The position numbers and the translations under genes are program-made. A stretch of 64,000 nucleotides of DNA from Lederbergia galactosidilytica (GTDB taxonomy: Bacteria > Bacillota > Bacilli > Bacillales > Bacillaceae_C), in contig NZ_JAGGKH010000004.1 in the NCBI RefSeq assembly GCF_017873565.1, forward strand, positions 62,001 through 126,000, written 5' to 3'. Shown one piece after another: positions 51,778 through 60,139 of this stretch. Positions within the stretch are counted from its first letter, which is position 1; every line of letters begins with the position of its first letter. The notes beneath the pieces were generated by a model, which was given only the letters and a program-made list of their open reading frames with translations, had not been told where the DNA came from and ran no database searches.

Positions 51778-52254
51778 ATGATTGAAAATATTACCGAAAC
51801 GGAATATGGGATGGAAGGAACAATATATTGCAAATTATTTGATAAACAGCTTCGAGTTTGGATAGCAGATGGAGCAGATCTTGAATATGGACTTTTTTGT
51901 GTTGAGGCTTTAAATCTCTTAAATGATAAGTTGATTGATGAGATTTGCCAAGCTGCCATCGCCTATTGCGAAGATTTCTGTGATGATGTAGGGCAAGAAC
52001 CACCAAAAATTGCAAAGACAAGCGATATTCTGAATTATATTGATCTAACCGGATTAATCATCGATAAACCAAAAGATCGGCATAAACCAGTTATCCATTT
52101 GGAAGGAAATTGCGACTGGGAAATAGAGCATGGGATAGAAATCATCATCCGTGGAAGAAAATTACTATATCTCTCCTCCTTTAATGGTATGGGAGCTTGG
52201 GATGAACCTGAGACATATAAAGACTCCTATAATTATGCCCATCAGGTCATTTAA
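51778..52254 (+). CDS. Second DUF2262/DUF6985-like protein (possible immunity-type)
   Basis: 158 residues. The first half (YCKLFDKQLRVWIADGADLE then YGLFCVEALNLLNDKLIDEI) mirrors the upstream protein's order of a short sheet, an acidic loop and a long helix. The end reads EHGIEIIIRGRKLLYLSSFN followed by GMGAWDEPE, typical of immunity-like DUF6985/DUF2262 families. AAGGTGGG precedes the ATG, 19 bp after the first gene, so both are in one transcript and probably arose by duplication. Function inferred only from family context. Confidence 0.55.
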   Translation: MIENITETEYGMEGTIYCKLFDKQLRVWIADGADLEYGLFCVEALNLLNDKLIDEICQAAIAYCEDFCDDVGQEPPKIAKTSDILNYIDLTGLIIDKPKDRHKPVIHLEGNCDWEIEHGIEIIIRGRKLLYLSSFNGMGAWDEPETYKDSYNYAHQVI

Positions 52255-52345
52255 GCAGACTTTTCGCTCTTGCATATAAACAAAGGGTTTTCAGAGAACT
52301 AGAGAGAATGTAGTATATTGTAAAAAAATAAATGGTGGAGGAAAA

Positions 52346-52828
52346 ATGATGCAAAATAAAGAGGAATTGATCAACGAATTTACTGAATTTATCCCTTTTG
52401 TCCAATCATTAAGAAGTTTAGCAGAAGAAAAGTGGAATAGTCAGATCGCGGAAGGTAAATGGACGGTACGAGATGTCATTACCCATATGATGCTTTGGGA
52501 CAAATACTTTCTAGAAGAAGCGATTCAGAAAATAACAAGCCATCAGCCTATAACAGCAAAACATCTTGATTTCGATGAGTTCAATAAGAAGGCAGTTGAC
52601 TATGCAAAGGATAAAAAGCAGCAAGAGATCATTGATGCATCTATTCATTATCGCAATGAACTTCTTCGCCAACTCGACTCCATTAGCGAAGACGATTTCG
52701 CAATTGAACATATAGACGGAGATGGAAAGCCTTTTTCCGCTTATTATTATTTAATCGGCTTTATTCCTCATGATCATCATCATATTGCGCAATTAAAGGC
52801 ATTCTTCTCTAAGGCTCCTGCCCATTAA
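52346..52828 (+). CDS. DinB-superfamily (ClbS/DfsB-like) protein
   Basis: 160 residues forming a predicted four-helix bundle. It begins LINEFTEFIPFVQSLRSLAE; the metal-ligand histidines are visible in TVRDVITHMMLWDKYF and IPHDHHHIAQL. DinB/YfiT/ClbS proteins use a three-His metal site for thiol-dependent transfer or hydrolysis. ClbS members hydrolyse the cyclopropane of colibactin, but substrate identity cannot be inferred here. Tandem ATGs at 52346/52349 follow GGAGG. A hairpin terminator is at 52852. Confidence 0.8.
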   Translation: MMQNKEELINEFTEFIPFVQSLRSLAEEKWNSQIAEGKWTVRDVITHMMLWDKYFLEEAIQKITSHQPITAKHLDFDEFNKKAVDYAKDKKQQEIIDASIHYRNELLRQLDSISEDDFAIEHIDGDGKPFSAYYYLIGFIPHDHHHIAQLKAFFSKAPAH

Positions 52829-52851
52829 AGGTATACTGACATGTTTGATCA

Positions 52852-52885
52852 CAGGGAAAAGAGCAGCTATTTTCTCTTTTCCCTG
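52852..52885. terminator. Terminator between DinB-like and dehydrogenase genes
   Basis: CAGGGAAAAGAG (52852-52863) and CTCTTTTCCCTG (52874-52885) make a perfect 12-bp stem with a 10-nt loop between two convergent genes. There is no long T-run. Confidence 0.75.
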
Positions 52886-52918
52886 CGATGAGAGAAGCGT
52901 TGAGTTATACATATCTTT

Positions 52919-53920
52919 CTATGTATATTGAATAATCCCCTTAATAACATTCATTTTACGATAATCTCTCATTGCATTAGGCACCTCTTCTAGTTTGAAA
53001 TGATGGCTTAACAATGGTTTGATTTGTATCTTGCCTCTTTCAACTAATGCGATCGCTTGCTCATGTGTATATGGGTTGATAAAGGATCCTTTTATGCTTA
53101 GTTCCTTTGAGAAAATGTCAAAAGGATGGATTTCCATTTTTGTGTCTGGTGCAGCTACACCAAATAATAAAATTTCCCCACCCTTTTTTGCCATTTTTAC
53201 TGCTTGTTCCATACTTTCCTTTCTTCCTACACATTCAATTACGATATCAAAGCCTTCTGTATTTCGATCAAGCTGATCGGGAGAAATGGCCTCATCTGCC
53301 CCTAGCTGAAGGGCAAGTTTATGCTTTGATTGATCTGGTTCACTTACGACTATTGGAAACGTGCCATAAACTTTCGCCATTTGCAACATCATTAAGCCGA
53401 TATATCCGCCCCCGATCACTAGAACAGAAGCTCCTGGCTGAATGTTTATTCGAGAAAAGCCATGCAATACACAGCCAAGTGGCTCAATCATCGCTCCCTC
53501 TTCAAAGGACATTTCATCTGAAATCAGATAACAATTCGCAGAAGGAACCGCACAGTATTCTCCCATTCCTCCATCTCTCGTCACCCCAATTGCTTGCAAG
53601 TTTTCACAAAGATGTTGGCGGTTACTTTGGCAATACGCACATTCCCCACAATAGATATTCGGATCGATCGATACGCGATCACCCGCTTTAAATTTTGTTA
53701 CCCTTTCTCCAACTTCGACAACTTCACCAGCCAATTCATGGCCTAAAACGATCGGATAGTCTACTGCTGCAGATCCTGGTTGACCGTGATAAATATGCTG
53801 ATCTGTTCCGCAAATACCACAAGCTTTTACTTTTATAATGATTTCGTCTTCCAGTGGAGTGGGAATGGAAAGTTCCTTAACCTCCATCTCCATTTTGTTC
53901 GATAATACGGCTGCTTTCAT
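52919..53920 (-). CDS. Zinc-dependent medium-chain alcohol/polyol dehydrogenase
   Basis: 333 residues. Catalytic-zinc ligands are in VKACGICGTDQHIYHG and LGHELAGEVVEVG; the structural-zinc cysteines are in IYCGECAYCQSNRQHLCEN; the Rossmann motif is VLVIGGGYIGLMMLQMA. The layout and the MIEPLGCVLHGF segment match sorbitol/threonine/butanediol dehydrogenase-type MDR proteins that use NAD. The substrate is unknown: polyol or secondary alcohol. The ATG at 53920 follows AAGGGTGGTG. Single gene. Confidence 0.87.
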   Translation of the reverse strand: MKAAVLSNKMEMEVKELSIPTPLEDEIIIKVKACGICGTDQHIYHGQPGSAAVDYPIVLGHELAGEVVEVGERVTKFKAGDRVSIDPNIYCGECAYCQSNRQHLCENLQAIGVTRDGGMGEYCAVPSANCYLISDEMSFEEGAMIEPLGCVLHGFSRINIQPGASVLVIGGGYIGLMMLQMAKVYGTFPIVVSEPDQSKHKLALQLGADEAISPDQLDRNTEGFDIVIECVGRKESMEQAVKMAKKGGEILLFGVAAPDTKMEIHPFDIFSKELSIKGSFINPYTHEQAIALVERGKIQIKPLLSHHFKLEEVPNAMRDYRKMNVIKGIIQYT

Positions 53921-54068
53921 CGACTATACACCACCCTTTATCATTTATTAAAAAACAATATTTTTGTTAAAAACTATGTTTATGAGAGGCTTTCAAATGA
54001 ATAGTTCTGCTGTATTTGAAAAACAGATTTATCGCGATTATTATTTTTCCTATATATACTTCAACAAA

Positions 54069-54660
54069 TTAAGTATTTTCAGTAATTTCCAACCCAACTT
54101 TATCTTTTTCTGTAATAGACCTGATTACTCTACATGGTACACCAGCCGCGATAACATTTGAAGGTATATCTTTTGTTACAACACTTTCCGCAGCAATAAT
54201 AGTTTTCTCACCAATCGTCACCCCCGGAACAATTGTAACTGAACCACTAATCCAAACATTATCTCCAATTTTAATGGGCAGTGAACGTTCATAACCTTCT
54301 TTACGCTCAACCGCATCAAAAGCATGATTTGGTGTATATAGACTAACATTTGGACCAAATAACACATTGTTTCCAATCGCAACTTTGGCACAATCCAAAA
54401 TTGTACAATTTGTATTTGCATAGAAGTTATCCCCAATTGAAATATTAGAACCAAAATCACAGCTGAAAGGAGATTCAATCCACGGATTTTCCCCTACAGA
54501 ATGAAATAGCCTTTGAATAATTTTGCTTCTTTCATAACGGTTTGATGGGTTTATATTATTAAATTCAAATATCAAATCTTTTGCTTTTTCTCTCTCCGCG
54601 GTTAACTCCTTGTCCCAGCTTATAGTATTCTTGGTTCAACATTTTATCTTTAGCACTCAT
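54069..54660 (-). pseudogene. maa: Sugar O-acetyltransferase (Maa-type), frameshifted
   Basis: The gene of a maltose/galactoside O-acetyltransferase is split over two frames. The N-terminal frame starts at ATG 54660 (MSAKDKMLNQEYYKLGQGVN), continues RGERK and soon ends at a TGA. The second frame holds the remainder from LIFEFNNINPSNRYERSKII to the end, including the hexapeptide repeats (IGDNFYANTNCTILDC, IGNNVLFGPNVSLYTPNHAF) and VWISGSVTIVPGVTIGEKT. Removing one A from the A5 run near 54586 would give GERKAKDLIFEFN, the family's usual joint. Either a sequencing error or a recent frameshift mutation. The acetyl-CoA/His active region is otherwise intact. Confidence 0.8.
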
Positions 54661-54867
54661 AGCAGCTTTTTCCTCTCTATCCTCTTTCCAATTTAAGTGC
54701 ACTTCTTCACAACCGCTTCCATTTTATCATAAACTTTAAATATTATTTAATTTCTTCCCTGCCAACTTTTCATATTTCCACATCTTTTTATACATATCTG
54801 CCACAAGAAATTCCCGCTCAAGCTCATATCAAATAATCTAAATAGGGAAAGAATCGAGAGACATAGA

Positions 54868-54901
54868 AAAATCCCGGATTCCTGTTGAGGAAAACCGGGA
54901 A
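54868..54901 (-). terminator. Terminator after the rRNA methyltransferase gene
   Basis: On the minus strand TCCCGG-ttttcctcaacaggaat-CCGGGA, with an inner TTCCT/AGGAA pairing, is followed by TTTTT. It lies about 40 bp beyond the stop of the rlmD-like gene. Confidence 0.75.
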
Positions 54902-54942
54902 AAGTATTGGGTAAAATCTAAAATCCGGAATCATTATTTTAA

Positions 54943-56337
54943 TTAGGCACCTGTATATGTCAATAACGCGCAACACTCCACATGATAAGTTTGTGGAAAT
55001 AAGTCTACGGGCTGGACAGTTTCTAATTTATAGCCGAATGGAATAAGCTCTTTAAGATCCGTTGCGAATGTATCGGGATTACAAGATACGTAGACAATCC
55101 TTTCCGGTTGGGATCGACCAATTCGGCGCATGACTTTTCCACCAGCTCCCGAACGTGGCGGATCTAGTAGTAATAGCTCCGGTCTTCCAAAACTCTCTAA
55201 CACTTGATCAATTCCCTTTCGAGCATCCTTAGCTAAAAAGTAGGTATTGGAAATACCATTATCTTCCGCATTTCGTTTAGCTGATTGGATCGATGTTTCC
55301 ACAATCTCAATCCCAGCTAGTTTTCCTACTCTACTTGCAAAAGGTAAGGAAAACGTGCCAACTCCACAGAATAAATCTATCATCTTCTCTGTTGGTTGCG
55401 GCTGCCCCATCTCTAAGGCTAGTTCTACTAACTTCTGGGCTTGGGTTGGATTCGTTTGGAAGAAAGTATCAAACCAAAGACGGTAACGATACCCGAGCAT
55501 TTCATCATAAATAAAATCACGACCAGATAAGATATGTGTCTTTTCCGATTGTGTCCGATCAGCCCAATCGGTATTTTCCATCCACAAAAGACTTTTCACT
55601 TGTGGAAACTTTTGTTCAATACGCTCAACTAGATCTCTTACCTCTTCATCAAGGTGCAGAAACGGATCTTCAGTGGCAAAAAGCGCCAGCATAATTTCCC
55701 CTGTTGCATAAGATTGACGCACCATCAAATGACGTAATAAACCTTTATGGGCATCTTTATCATAACCTTTTAATTGATGTTCTTTAGCCCACTCTGCCAC
55801 TTCCATCGTTGCTTCAACCATTTCTTTTCCAGCAATTAAACAGGTTTCTAAAGAAATGATCTTGCGGAAATTGCCTTGTTCATGTAATCCCAGATCACCC
55901 TCAGGTGAAAAAGTAAATTCCATTTTATTACGATAACGCCAAGGTTCTTCCATGCCAATGGCATCTTTCACTAGGTTCGGATCAAAACCTTGAGCTTTCA
56001 ATGCTTGTTTCACATGGTTGGTTTTTTGTTTTAGTTGGCCAGTATACTGCCAATGTTGCCACACACACCCTCCACAAAGGTCAAAATGGGGACATGCTGG
56101 TTCGATTCTTTCAGGATGTGCCTCGATAATCTCATCCGGAATAGCTTTCCTTCTTCTACGGTGGGGTTGATCCACAGTGACTTGCACCTTTTCTCCAGGT
56201 AATGTACGAGGTATAGTTAACTTTAATTTCTTTTTATTCCCATGTTCATTTTCTCGCCAGAAGACTGCTTGTCCTGAACCTTTTGCATCTAATTGGCGGA
56301 TTTCTGTGACTAAAACTTCTCCCATCATCTCTTTCAT
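54943..56337 (-). CDS. rlmD: 23S rRNA (uracil-5-)-methyltransferase, RlmD/RlmCD type
   Basis: 464-residue TrmA-superfamily enzyme that makes 5-methyluridine in 23S rRNA with SAM. The N-terminal TRAM domain (about 1-70) is followed by Fe-S-cluster cysteines Cys82, Cys88 and Cys91 (ACPHFDLCGGC) and a fourth in LETCLIAG. The C-terminal methyltransferase domain has FFQTNPTQAQKLVELAL, motif I MIDLFCGVGTFSLPFA, LLLLDPPRSGAGG and the catalytic Cys in VYVSCNPDTFATDL. Bacillus species usually have two paralogues (YefA/RlmCD and YfjO); I cannot tell which this is. AGGAGGG precedes the ATG. Confidence 0.88.
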   Translation of the reverse strand: MKEMMGEVLVTEIRQLDAKGSGQAVFWRENEHGNKKKLKLTIPRTLPGEKVQVTVDQPHRRRRKAIPDEIIEAHPERIEPACPHFDLCGGCVWQHWQYTGQLKQKTNHVKQALKAQGFDPNLVKDAIGMEEPWRYRNKMEFTFSPEGDLGLHEQGNFRKIISLETCLIAGKEMVEATMEVAEWAKEHQLKGYDKDAHKGLLRHLMVRQSYATGEIMLALFATEDPFLHLDEEVRDLVERIEQKFPQVKSLLWMENTDWADRTQSEKTHILSGRDFIYDEMLGYRYRLWFDTFFQTNPTQAQKLVELALEMGQPQPTEKMIDLFCGVGTFSLPFASRVGKLAGIEIVETSIQSAKRNAEDNGISNTYFLAKDARKGIDQVLESFGRPELLLLDPPRSGAGGKVMRRIGRSQPERIVYVSCNPDTFATDLKELIPFGYKLETVQPVDLFPQTYHVECCALLTYTGA

Positions 56338-56681
56338 TCAGGGTCCCTCCTCCTTGGAACAGCACAAGCGCCTTAAATCTAGGCGCTAGCTCTTCCAAAT
56401 TCTATATATCTGTTTGATCATTATGTTCCAATTGTAAAAATTATAGGTAGCTCTTTTTACATACCTTCCTATTATAACGGATTGTGTCCCAAGAGGGAAT
56501 GATGGATAAAATTGCATTCAAGCCCTCTATCTAGAGCTCATTATAAAAAGGTAGTTATTTCAATAAATGATATTGGTATTATTTATTTTAGAGACAATCA
56601 TAGGTACGTTTTTACAACGTATATAGTTTGGAATAAGTTCCACTCTTAATTTATTGTTAGCTTTTTAATAGATAAAGGAAG
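56338..56681. other. Gene-free stretch upstream of the ECF sigma gene
   Basis: No gene. A small hairpin AGCGCC-ttaaatcta-GGCGCT is at 56367-56387. The rest is AT-rich with a possible sigma-A promoter for the divergent rRNA methyltransferase that I could not pin down. Confidence 0.4.
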
Positions 56682-56711
56682 TGTCACAAAAGCGTGGGCT
56701 CTATTCGTTAT
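56682..56711 (+). promoter_or_regulatory. Candidate ECF-type promoter
   Basis: TGTCAC (56682-56687), 18 bp, CGTTAT (56706-56711), just upstream of the sigma gene. A TGTCAC/CGT pattern is typical of ECF promoters and would allow autoregulation. The spacing is slightly long, so this is tentative. Confidence 0.35.
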
Positions 56712-56733
56712 ATAGAGTGAAAGGAGGTATTAC

Positions 56734-57291
56734 ATGAGTAGTGCAAACAAGGACTATGAAAAGATGGAAGAACTGTACGAGCTGTATGAGCAAAAAGTAT
56801 ACTATGTTACTTATTCTATCTTGAATAATATACAACAGGCTGAAGATGCAGTCCAAGAGACCTTTATTACTCTTTATCAGCACCTAGAAAAAATCGGTAA
56901 CTTGAACACGGAGGAAATTAAGCGCTATATTCTGCGCATTGCGAAAAACAAAGCCATTGATAGTTATCGGAAAAATAAACGACAGATAATACTCTTAGAG
57001 GAATATCAAAAAGAAGCGACAGTAGTAGCAGATAAAAATATCGAAGAGTGGGAACAGCGTTTAATGTCTGAGGTTCAGATTGATACATTGCTAAAAACGT
57101 TAAAAGAGTCTTATAAACAAGTTTTTAAATACAAGGTTTTCTATGACTTAAACTATCAGGAAATTTCCAAGCTTATGGGAATGACAGAAATGAATGTGCG
57201 GAAACAATTTGAACGTGCTCGAAAACGAGTACTTACTATCATAGGAGGTAAGCCAAATGATGAATTCAGAAGACTCGAAAAAAATGGATGA
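56734..57291 (+). CDS. ECF-type RNA polymerase sigma factor
   Basis: 185 residues. The sigma-2 region (about 10-75) contains YVTYSILNNIQQAEDAVQET then FITLYQHL, and the sigma-4 helix-turn-helix (about 125-175) contains KVFYDLNYQEISKLMGMTEM followed by NVRKQFERARKRV. It is too short for a primary sigma and has no sigma-1.1, so it is an extracytoplasmic-function sigma. AAAGGAGG lies seven bases before the ATG. The next gene overlaps it by 35 bp and encodes a membrane protein with one helix, the expected anti-sigma factor. The activating signal is unknown. Confidence 0.9.
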   Translation: MSSANKDYEKMEELYELYEQKVYYVTYSILNNIQQAEDAVQETFITLYQHLEKIGNLNTEEIKRYILRIAKNKAIDSYRKNKRQIILLEEYQKEATVVADKNIEEWEQRLMSEVQIDTLLKTLKESYKQVFKYKVFYDLNYQEISKLMGMTEMNVRKQFERARKRVLTIIGGKPNDEFRRLEKNG

Positions 57292-58702
57292 AATAGCTGA
57301 AAAAATTGCTTTAGACGATTTTGACACACTAGAAGAGCCACACATGTTTTCAGATACCTACATGAACAAGAAGAAAATGTTTATGGAGGGAATTAAAATG
57401 AAAGGGAAACAGCCCCAGTCCAGAAGGAAAAGGAAGAGCATTTTAATTGCCGCTGCCTGTTTATTCATTGGCATGCCAACGACTGTCTTTGGTGCAGTAA
57501 AAGCATATGATATGATTGTGCAAAAACAAAATTATGAAGTAAATGTTTCCGTGACAAATAAAGCCGCAAAAAATGATAAACCATATAAGTTGGATGTCGG
57601 CTATTTACCGGAAAATATGGAGGAAATTAGTGAAGGTGCTATGAAATATTCCTTTAAAGATAACTACGCACAAGGCGGGTTTTCCTTCCTACTCTGGAGG
57701 TTAGGAGAGAGTTCAGATTTTTCAACTTTATACTCAAGAGATTTTGAGGAAAAGGAATTTAATGGCAAAAAAGCAGTGGTTGTCAATAGGGATATGGGCG
57801 ATGATAATTTAACATTCGATAGACAAGTCTTTCTCTTATTCGAGGAAGAGGGAATTTTGTTAGAAAGTTACGTTGGAACGGATGTAACGGAAGAACAATT
57901 GATGGCCGTCATGGAGAATGTTTCCCTTAAACCAACTTCAGAAGAAAATGCATCCTACACACTGGATTATGATGAATTCCTTGCCAACCAAGAAAAAGAG
58001 GCCGCAGAGGAACCGGCAGAATTGAGTGTTATTCCATTAAAGAAGGATAGTCGTCAATTATTCAATGTCGGGCAAACAGTGCCCGTAACTTTAGAGCAAG
58101 TGGAAACTGGAATTATCAACAAACTTGATTATGTGATAGAGAAAGTGGAAGTCTTTGATTCCATTGAAGACTTTAAAGAAGAAAACTTTAATCCCTTTGG
58201 GCTAGGAACGCTAACTGAGAATAAGGCCTTAGACGAGACGAAGAAATTATTGCCATACAAACGTGATGTATATCAAGTAGGAGACGGTAAGGATTCGATT
58301 AACAAATTAATAGAATCACCTTCAGTAAACCTCAAATTTGTTTATCTGACAACAAAAGTGAAAAACAATAGTAAACAGGCAACAGAAGAAATCTATATGC
58401 ATCCGTCCTTACAAGTGCTTAAATCGGAAAATAATGCATGGAATTATGCTGAAGAAGAAGGGATTGCCGAAAATAGTATCATGACAGGAGAGGTTGATTA
58501 TCTAGAGCCACATGGAGATGGAAAAGGCTTTTACAATATTGGCAGTCTCCAACCAGGGCAAACAATGCAAATTAACTTAGGATATTTTGTAGATGAGGAT
58601 AAACTGGATTCAATCTTCCTGGATGCTTTTCATTACAGTGGGTTTGGTGATACGGAAGACATGAATGCAGAAGATCGTTGGTGGATTGATATTAGGCAAT
58701 AA
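57257..58702 (+). CDS. Membrane-anchored anti-sigma-like protein with large outer domain
   Basis: 481 residues. A cytoplasmic N-terminus of about 60 residues (MDEIAEKIALDDFDTLEEPH) is the likely sigma-binding part. One transmembrane helix follows (about 69-88, after RRKRKSILIAAACLF), with a large outside part. That outside part holds a DUF4367-like domain (YKLDVGYLPENMEEISEGAM) and a second beta-rich domain of the DUF5068/DUF4352 kind (about 255-481: KDSRQLFNVGQTVPVTLEQV). It overlaps the sigma gene by 35 bp, with AGGAGG inside that gene, so expression is coupled. It would hold the sigma factor at the membrane until an external signal acts. Confidence 0.78.
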   Translation: MMNSEDSKKMDEIAEKIALDDFDTLEEPHMFSDTYMNKKKMFMEGIKMKGKQPQSRRKRKSILIAAACLFIGMPTTVFGAVKAYDMIVQKQNYEVNVSVTNKAAKNDKPYKLDVGYLPENMEEISEGAMKYSFKDNYAQGGFSFLLWRLGESSDFSTLYSRDFEEKEFNGKKAVVVNRDMGDDNLTFDRQVFLLFEEEGILLESYVGTDVTEEQLMAVMENVSLKPTSEENASYTLDYDEFLANQEKEAAEEPAELSVIPLKKDSRQLFNVGQTVPVTLEQVETGIINKLDYVIEKVEVFDSIEDFKEENFNPFGLGTLTENKALDETKKLLPYKRDVYQVGDGKDSINKLIESPSVNLKFVYLTTKVKNNSKQATEEIYMHPSLQVLKSENNAWNYAEEEGIAENSIMTGEVDYLEPHGDGKGFYNIGSLQPGQTMQINLGYFVDEDKLDSIFLDAFHYSGFGDTEDMNAEDRWWIDIRQ

Positions 58703-58784
58703 TAAAAAGGATAAGAACAAAATCATTGATTAATCAAAATTGAAAAGCTTATCCGGGATGCTTCTATGAAAGAGAGGTTATAGG

Positions 58785-58994
58785 ATGGTGCTGAACCTTA
58801 AGGAAGTCTTAGATCCTCAAGAATTTTATCAATTTATCTCATTGTTAAAAGATATAGTGCCTTATCAACTGAAAGTCTCTCAAGCTAATGGGTGTGTCGA
58901 AATATTAAAACAGGAAGAAAAACAAGTCTATCAGCAACTTCAACAAGAGTTGAAACCCTATTATGATAAGTTAGATAAAGCTTGGTTTACTTAA
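58785..58994 (+). CDS. Small hypothetical protein downstream of anti-sigma gene
   Basis: 69 residues, acidic and helical (LKEVLDPQEFYQFISLLKDI; EEKQVYQQLQQELKPYYDKL). GAGAGGTTATAGG precedes the ATG at 58785. It lies 80 bp after the anti-sigma gene in the same direction and just before a strong terminator, so it probably ends that transcript. No family recognised. The well-placed ribosome-binding site and terminator support it being a real gene. Confidence 0.55.
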   Translation: MVLNLKEVLDPQEFYQFISLLKDIVPYQLKVSQANGCVEILKQEEKQVYQQLQQELKPYYDKLDKAWFT

Positions 58995-59020
58995 TTTTTT
59001 GAATCTAACGGGATTTTTAG

Positions 59021-59062
59021 AAAGCCCAATTTCCCTTTTAATTGAGGAATTGGGCTTTTTCC
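59021..59062. terminator. Terminator of the sigma/anti-sigma operon
   Basis: AAAGCCCAATT (59021-59031) pairs with AATTGGGCTTT (59048-59058), followed by TTT on the plus strand. The A-run on the left lets it also serve the convergent LysR gene. Confidence 0.88.
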
Positions 59063-59117
59063 AATACTTGGAAAATCCTCCTTATTCTCCATTTACAGTT
59101 CTAATACTTTTTTCAAT

Positions 59118-60002
59118 TCATTTTCCCTCTATTACCTCAACAAACTTCATGGATGCTGGCGATAAGGGGACACTTTCTAAAAAGCAAACGCCTACGCTTC
59201 TTTTTGGAATGCTTTCCGTAAGCTTAATTTCATATAACAAGCCATTATCCAGATATTCCATGGAAAACTCCTTTGTCACACAGGCGATTCCAAGATTGAT
59301 TTTCGCAAATTCCAATAATAAGTCATGAGAACCTAATTCGAATTCTGGTTCAATTTGGATTCCTTTAGACCTAATATAATCCTCTATATATTTTCTTGAA
59401 TTTGATTTAGGTTCTAGCAAGATCAAAGGAAATGTTGTGATTCTCTCCAAGCTTAAAGGTTCATTTAACTCATTTTTATACTCCTGTCCACATACAAAGA
59501 TATCATGAATATCTAGACATGGAATTTGTTCTAAGCTCGGATCTTCAATCGGAAAGTTACAGATTGCCACATCAATACCACCCGATTTTAGCAGGGAACA
59601 CATTTCTAAAGTCGTGCCATTGACGATCTTAAATTTAATATTGGGATAGCGATTATGAAAGGTTTCTAAATAGGGAAGCAAAAAGTGCCGGGAAATAGTA
59701 TCGCCTACCCCGATTTTTAATTCACCTGTTGTCAGGTTTTTAAATTCTAAAATTTTTTCTTCGCCTGTTTCAATTAAATTAATGGCCGATTGGACATACT
59801 CAAAAAGAAGATGCCCCTCATTCGTGAAGGATACGCCTTTTGGTGTACGATTGAATAGGCGTATTTCTAATTCATTTTCCAGCTGTTTCATCGCCTGACT
59901 GACAGCTGGTTGTGTCATATACAATGCTTTTGCTGCCTTGGAAAAGCTTTTATCTTTTCCGACCTGGCAGAATACTTTATATAAATCTAACTTACTAATC
60001 AT
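59118..60002 (-). CDS. LysR-family regulator divergent from the CofE-like gene
   Basis: 294 residues. The helix-turn-helix (about 1-60) includes LDLYKVFCQVGKDKSFSKAA and YMTQPAVSQAMKQLENELEI. The effector domain starts near GELKIGVGDTISRHFLLPYL. CysL/CbbR-like. The frame is open from 60026, but AAGGAG stands seven bases before the inner ATG at 60002, so I choose that start. Divergent from a CofE-like gene with three TATATC/GATATA half-sites between them, which points to regulation of that gene plus autoregulation. Confidence 0.88.
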   Translation of the reverse strand: MISKLDLYKVFCQVGKDKSFSKAAKALYMTQPAVSQAMKQLENELEIRLFNRTPKGVSFTNEGHLLFEYVQSAINLIETGEEKILEFKNLTTGELKIGVGDTISRHFLLPYLETFHNRYPNIKFKIVNGTTLEMCSLLKSGGIDVAICNFPIEDPSLEQIPCLDIHDIFVCGQEYKNELNEPLSLERITTFPLILLEPKSNSRKYIEDYIRSKGIQIEPEFELGSHDLLLEFAKINLGIACVTKEFSMEYLDNGLLYEIKLTESIPKRSVGVCFLESVPLSPASMKFVEVIEGK

Positions 60003-60014
60003 ATAAGCACTCCT

Positions 60015-60052
60015 TATATCGGCCATTTGATATATTCATTTTACTTATATCA
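60015..60052. promoter_or_regulatory. LysR-type operator between divergent genes
   Basis: TGATATA-N11-TATATCA (60028-60052) is a perfect dyad with the T-N11-A spacing of LysR binding sites. An adjacent TATATC (60015-60020) makes a second overlapping dyad with GATATA, the common arrangement of recognition and activation sites. The first half-site overlaps the LysR leader. Confidence 0.7.
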
Positions 60053-60139
60053 TTATTATGTTGTATATTACAAGGGTGAGTTAATTAAATGTAAAATGTT
60101 TTTAGCAAGTTAACAAACTTTTTTTAAGGAGCGGTCATA

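Noticed and set aside
53107-53691. A long plus-strand frame (194 codons) opposite the zinc dehydrogenase gene.
   Set aside because: The dehydrogenase on the other strand has all its family motifs; the opposite frame has no ribosome-binding site or recognisable domain.
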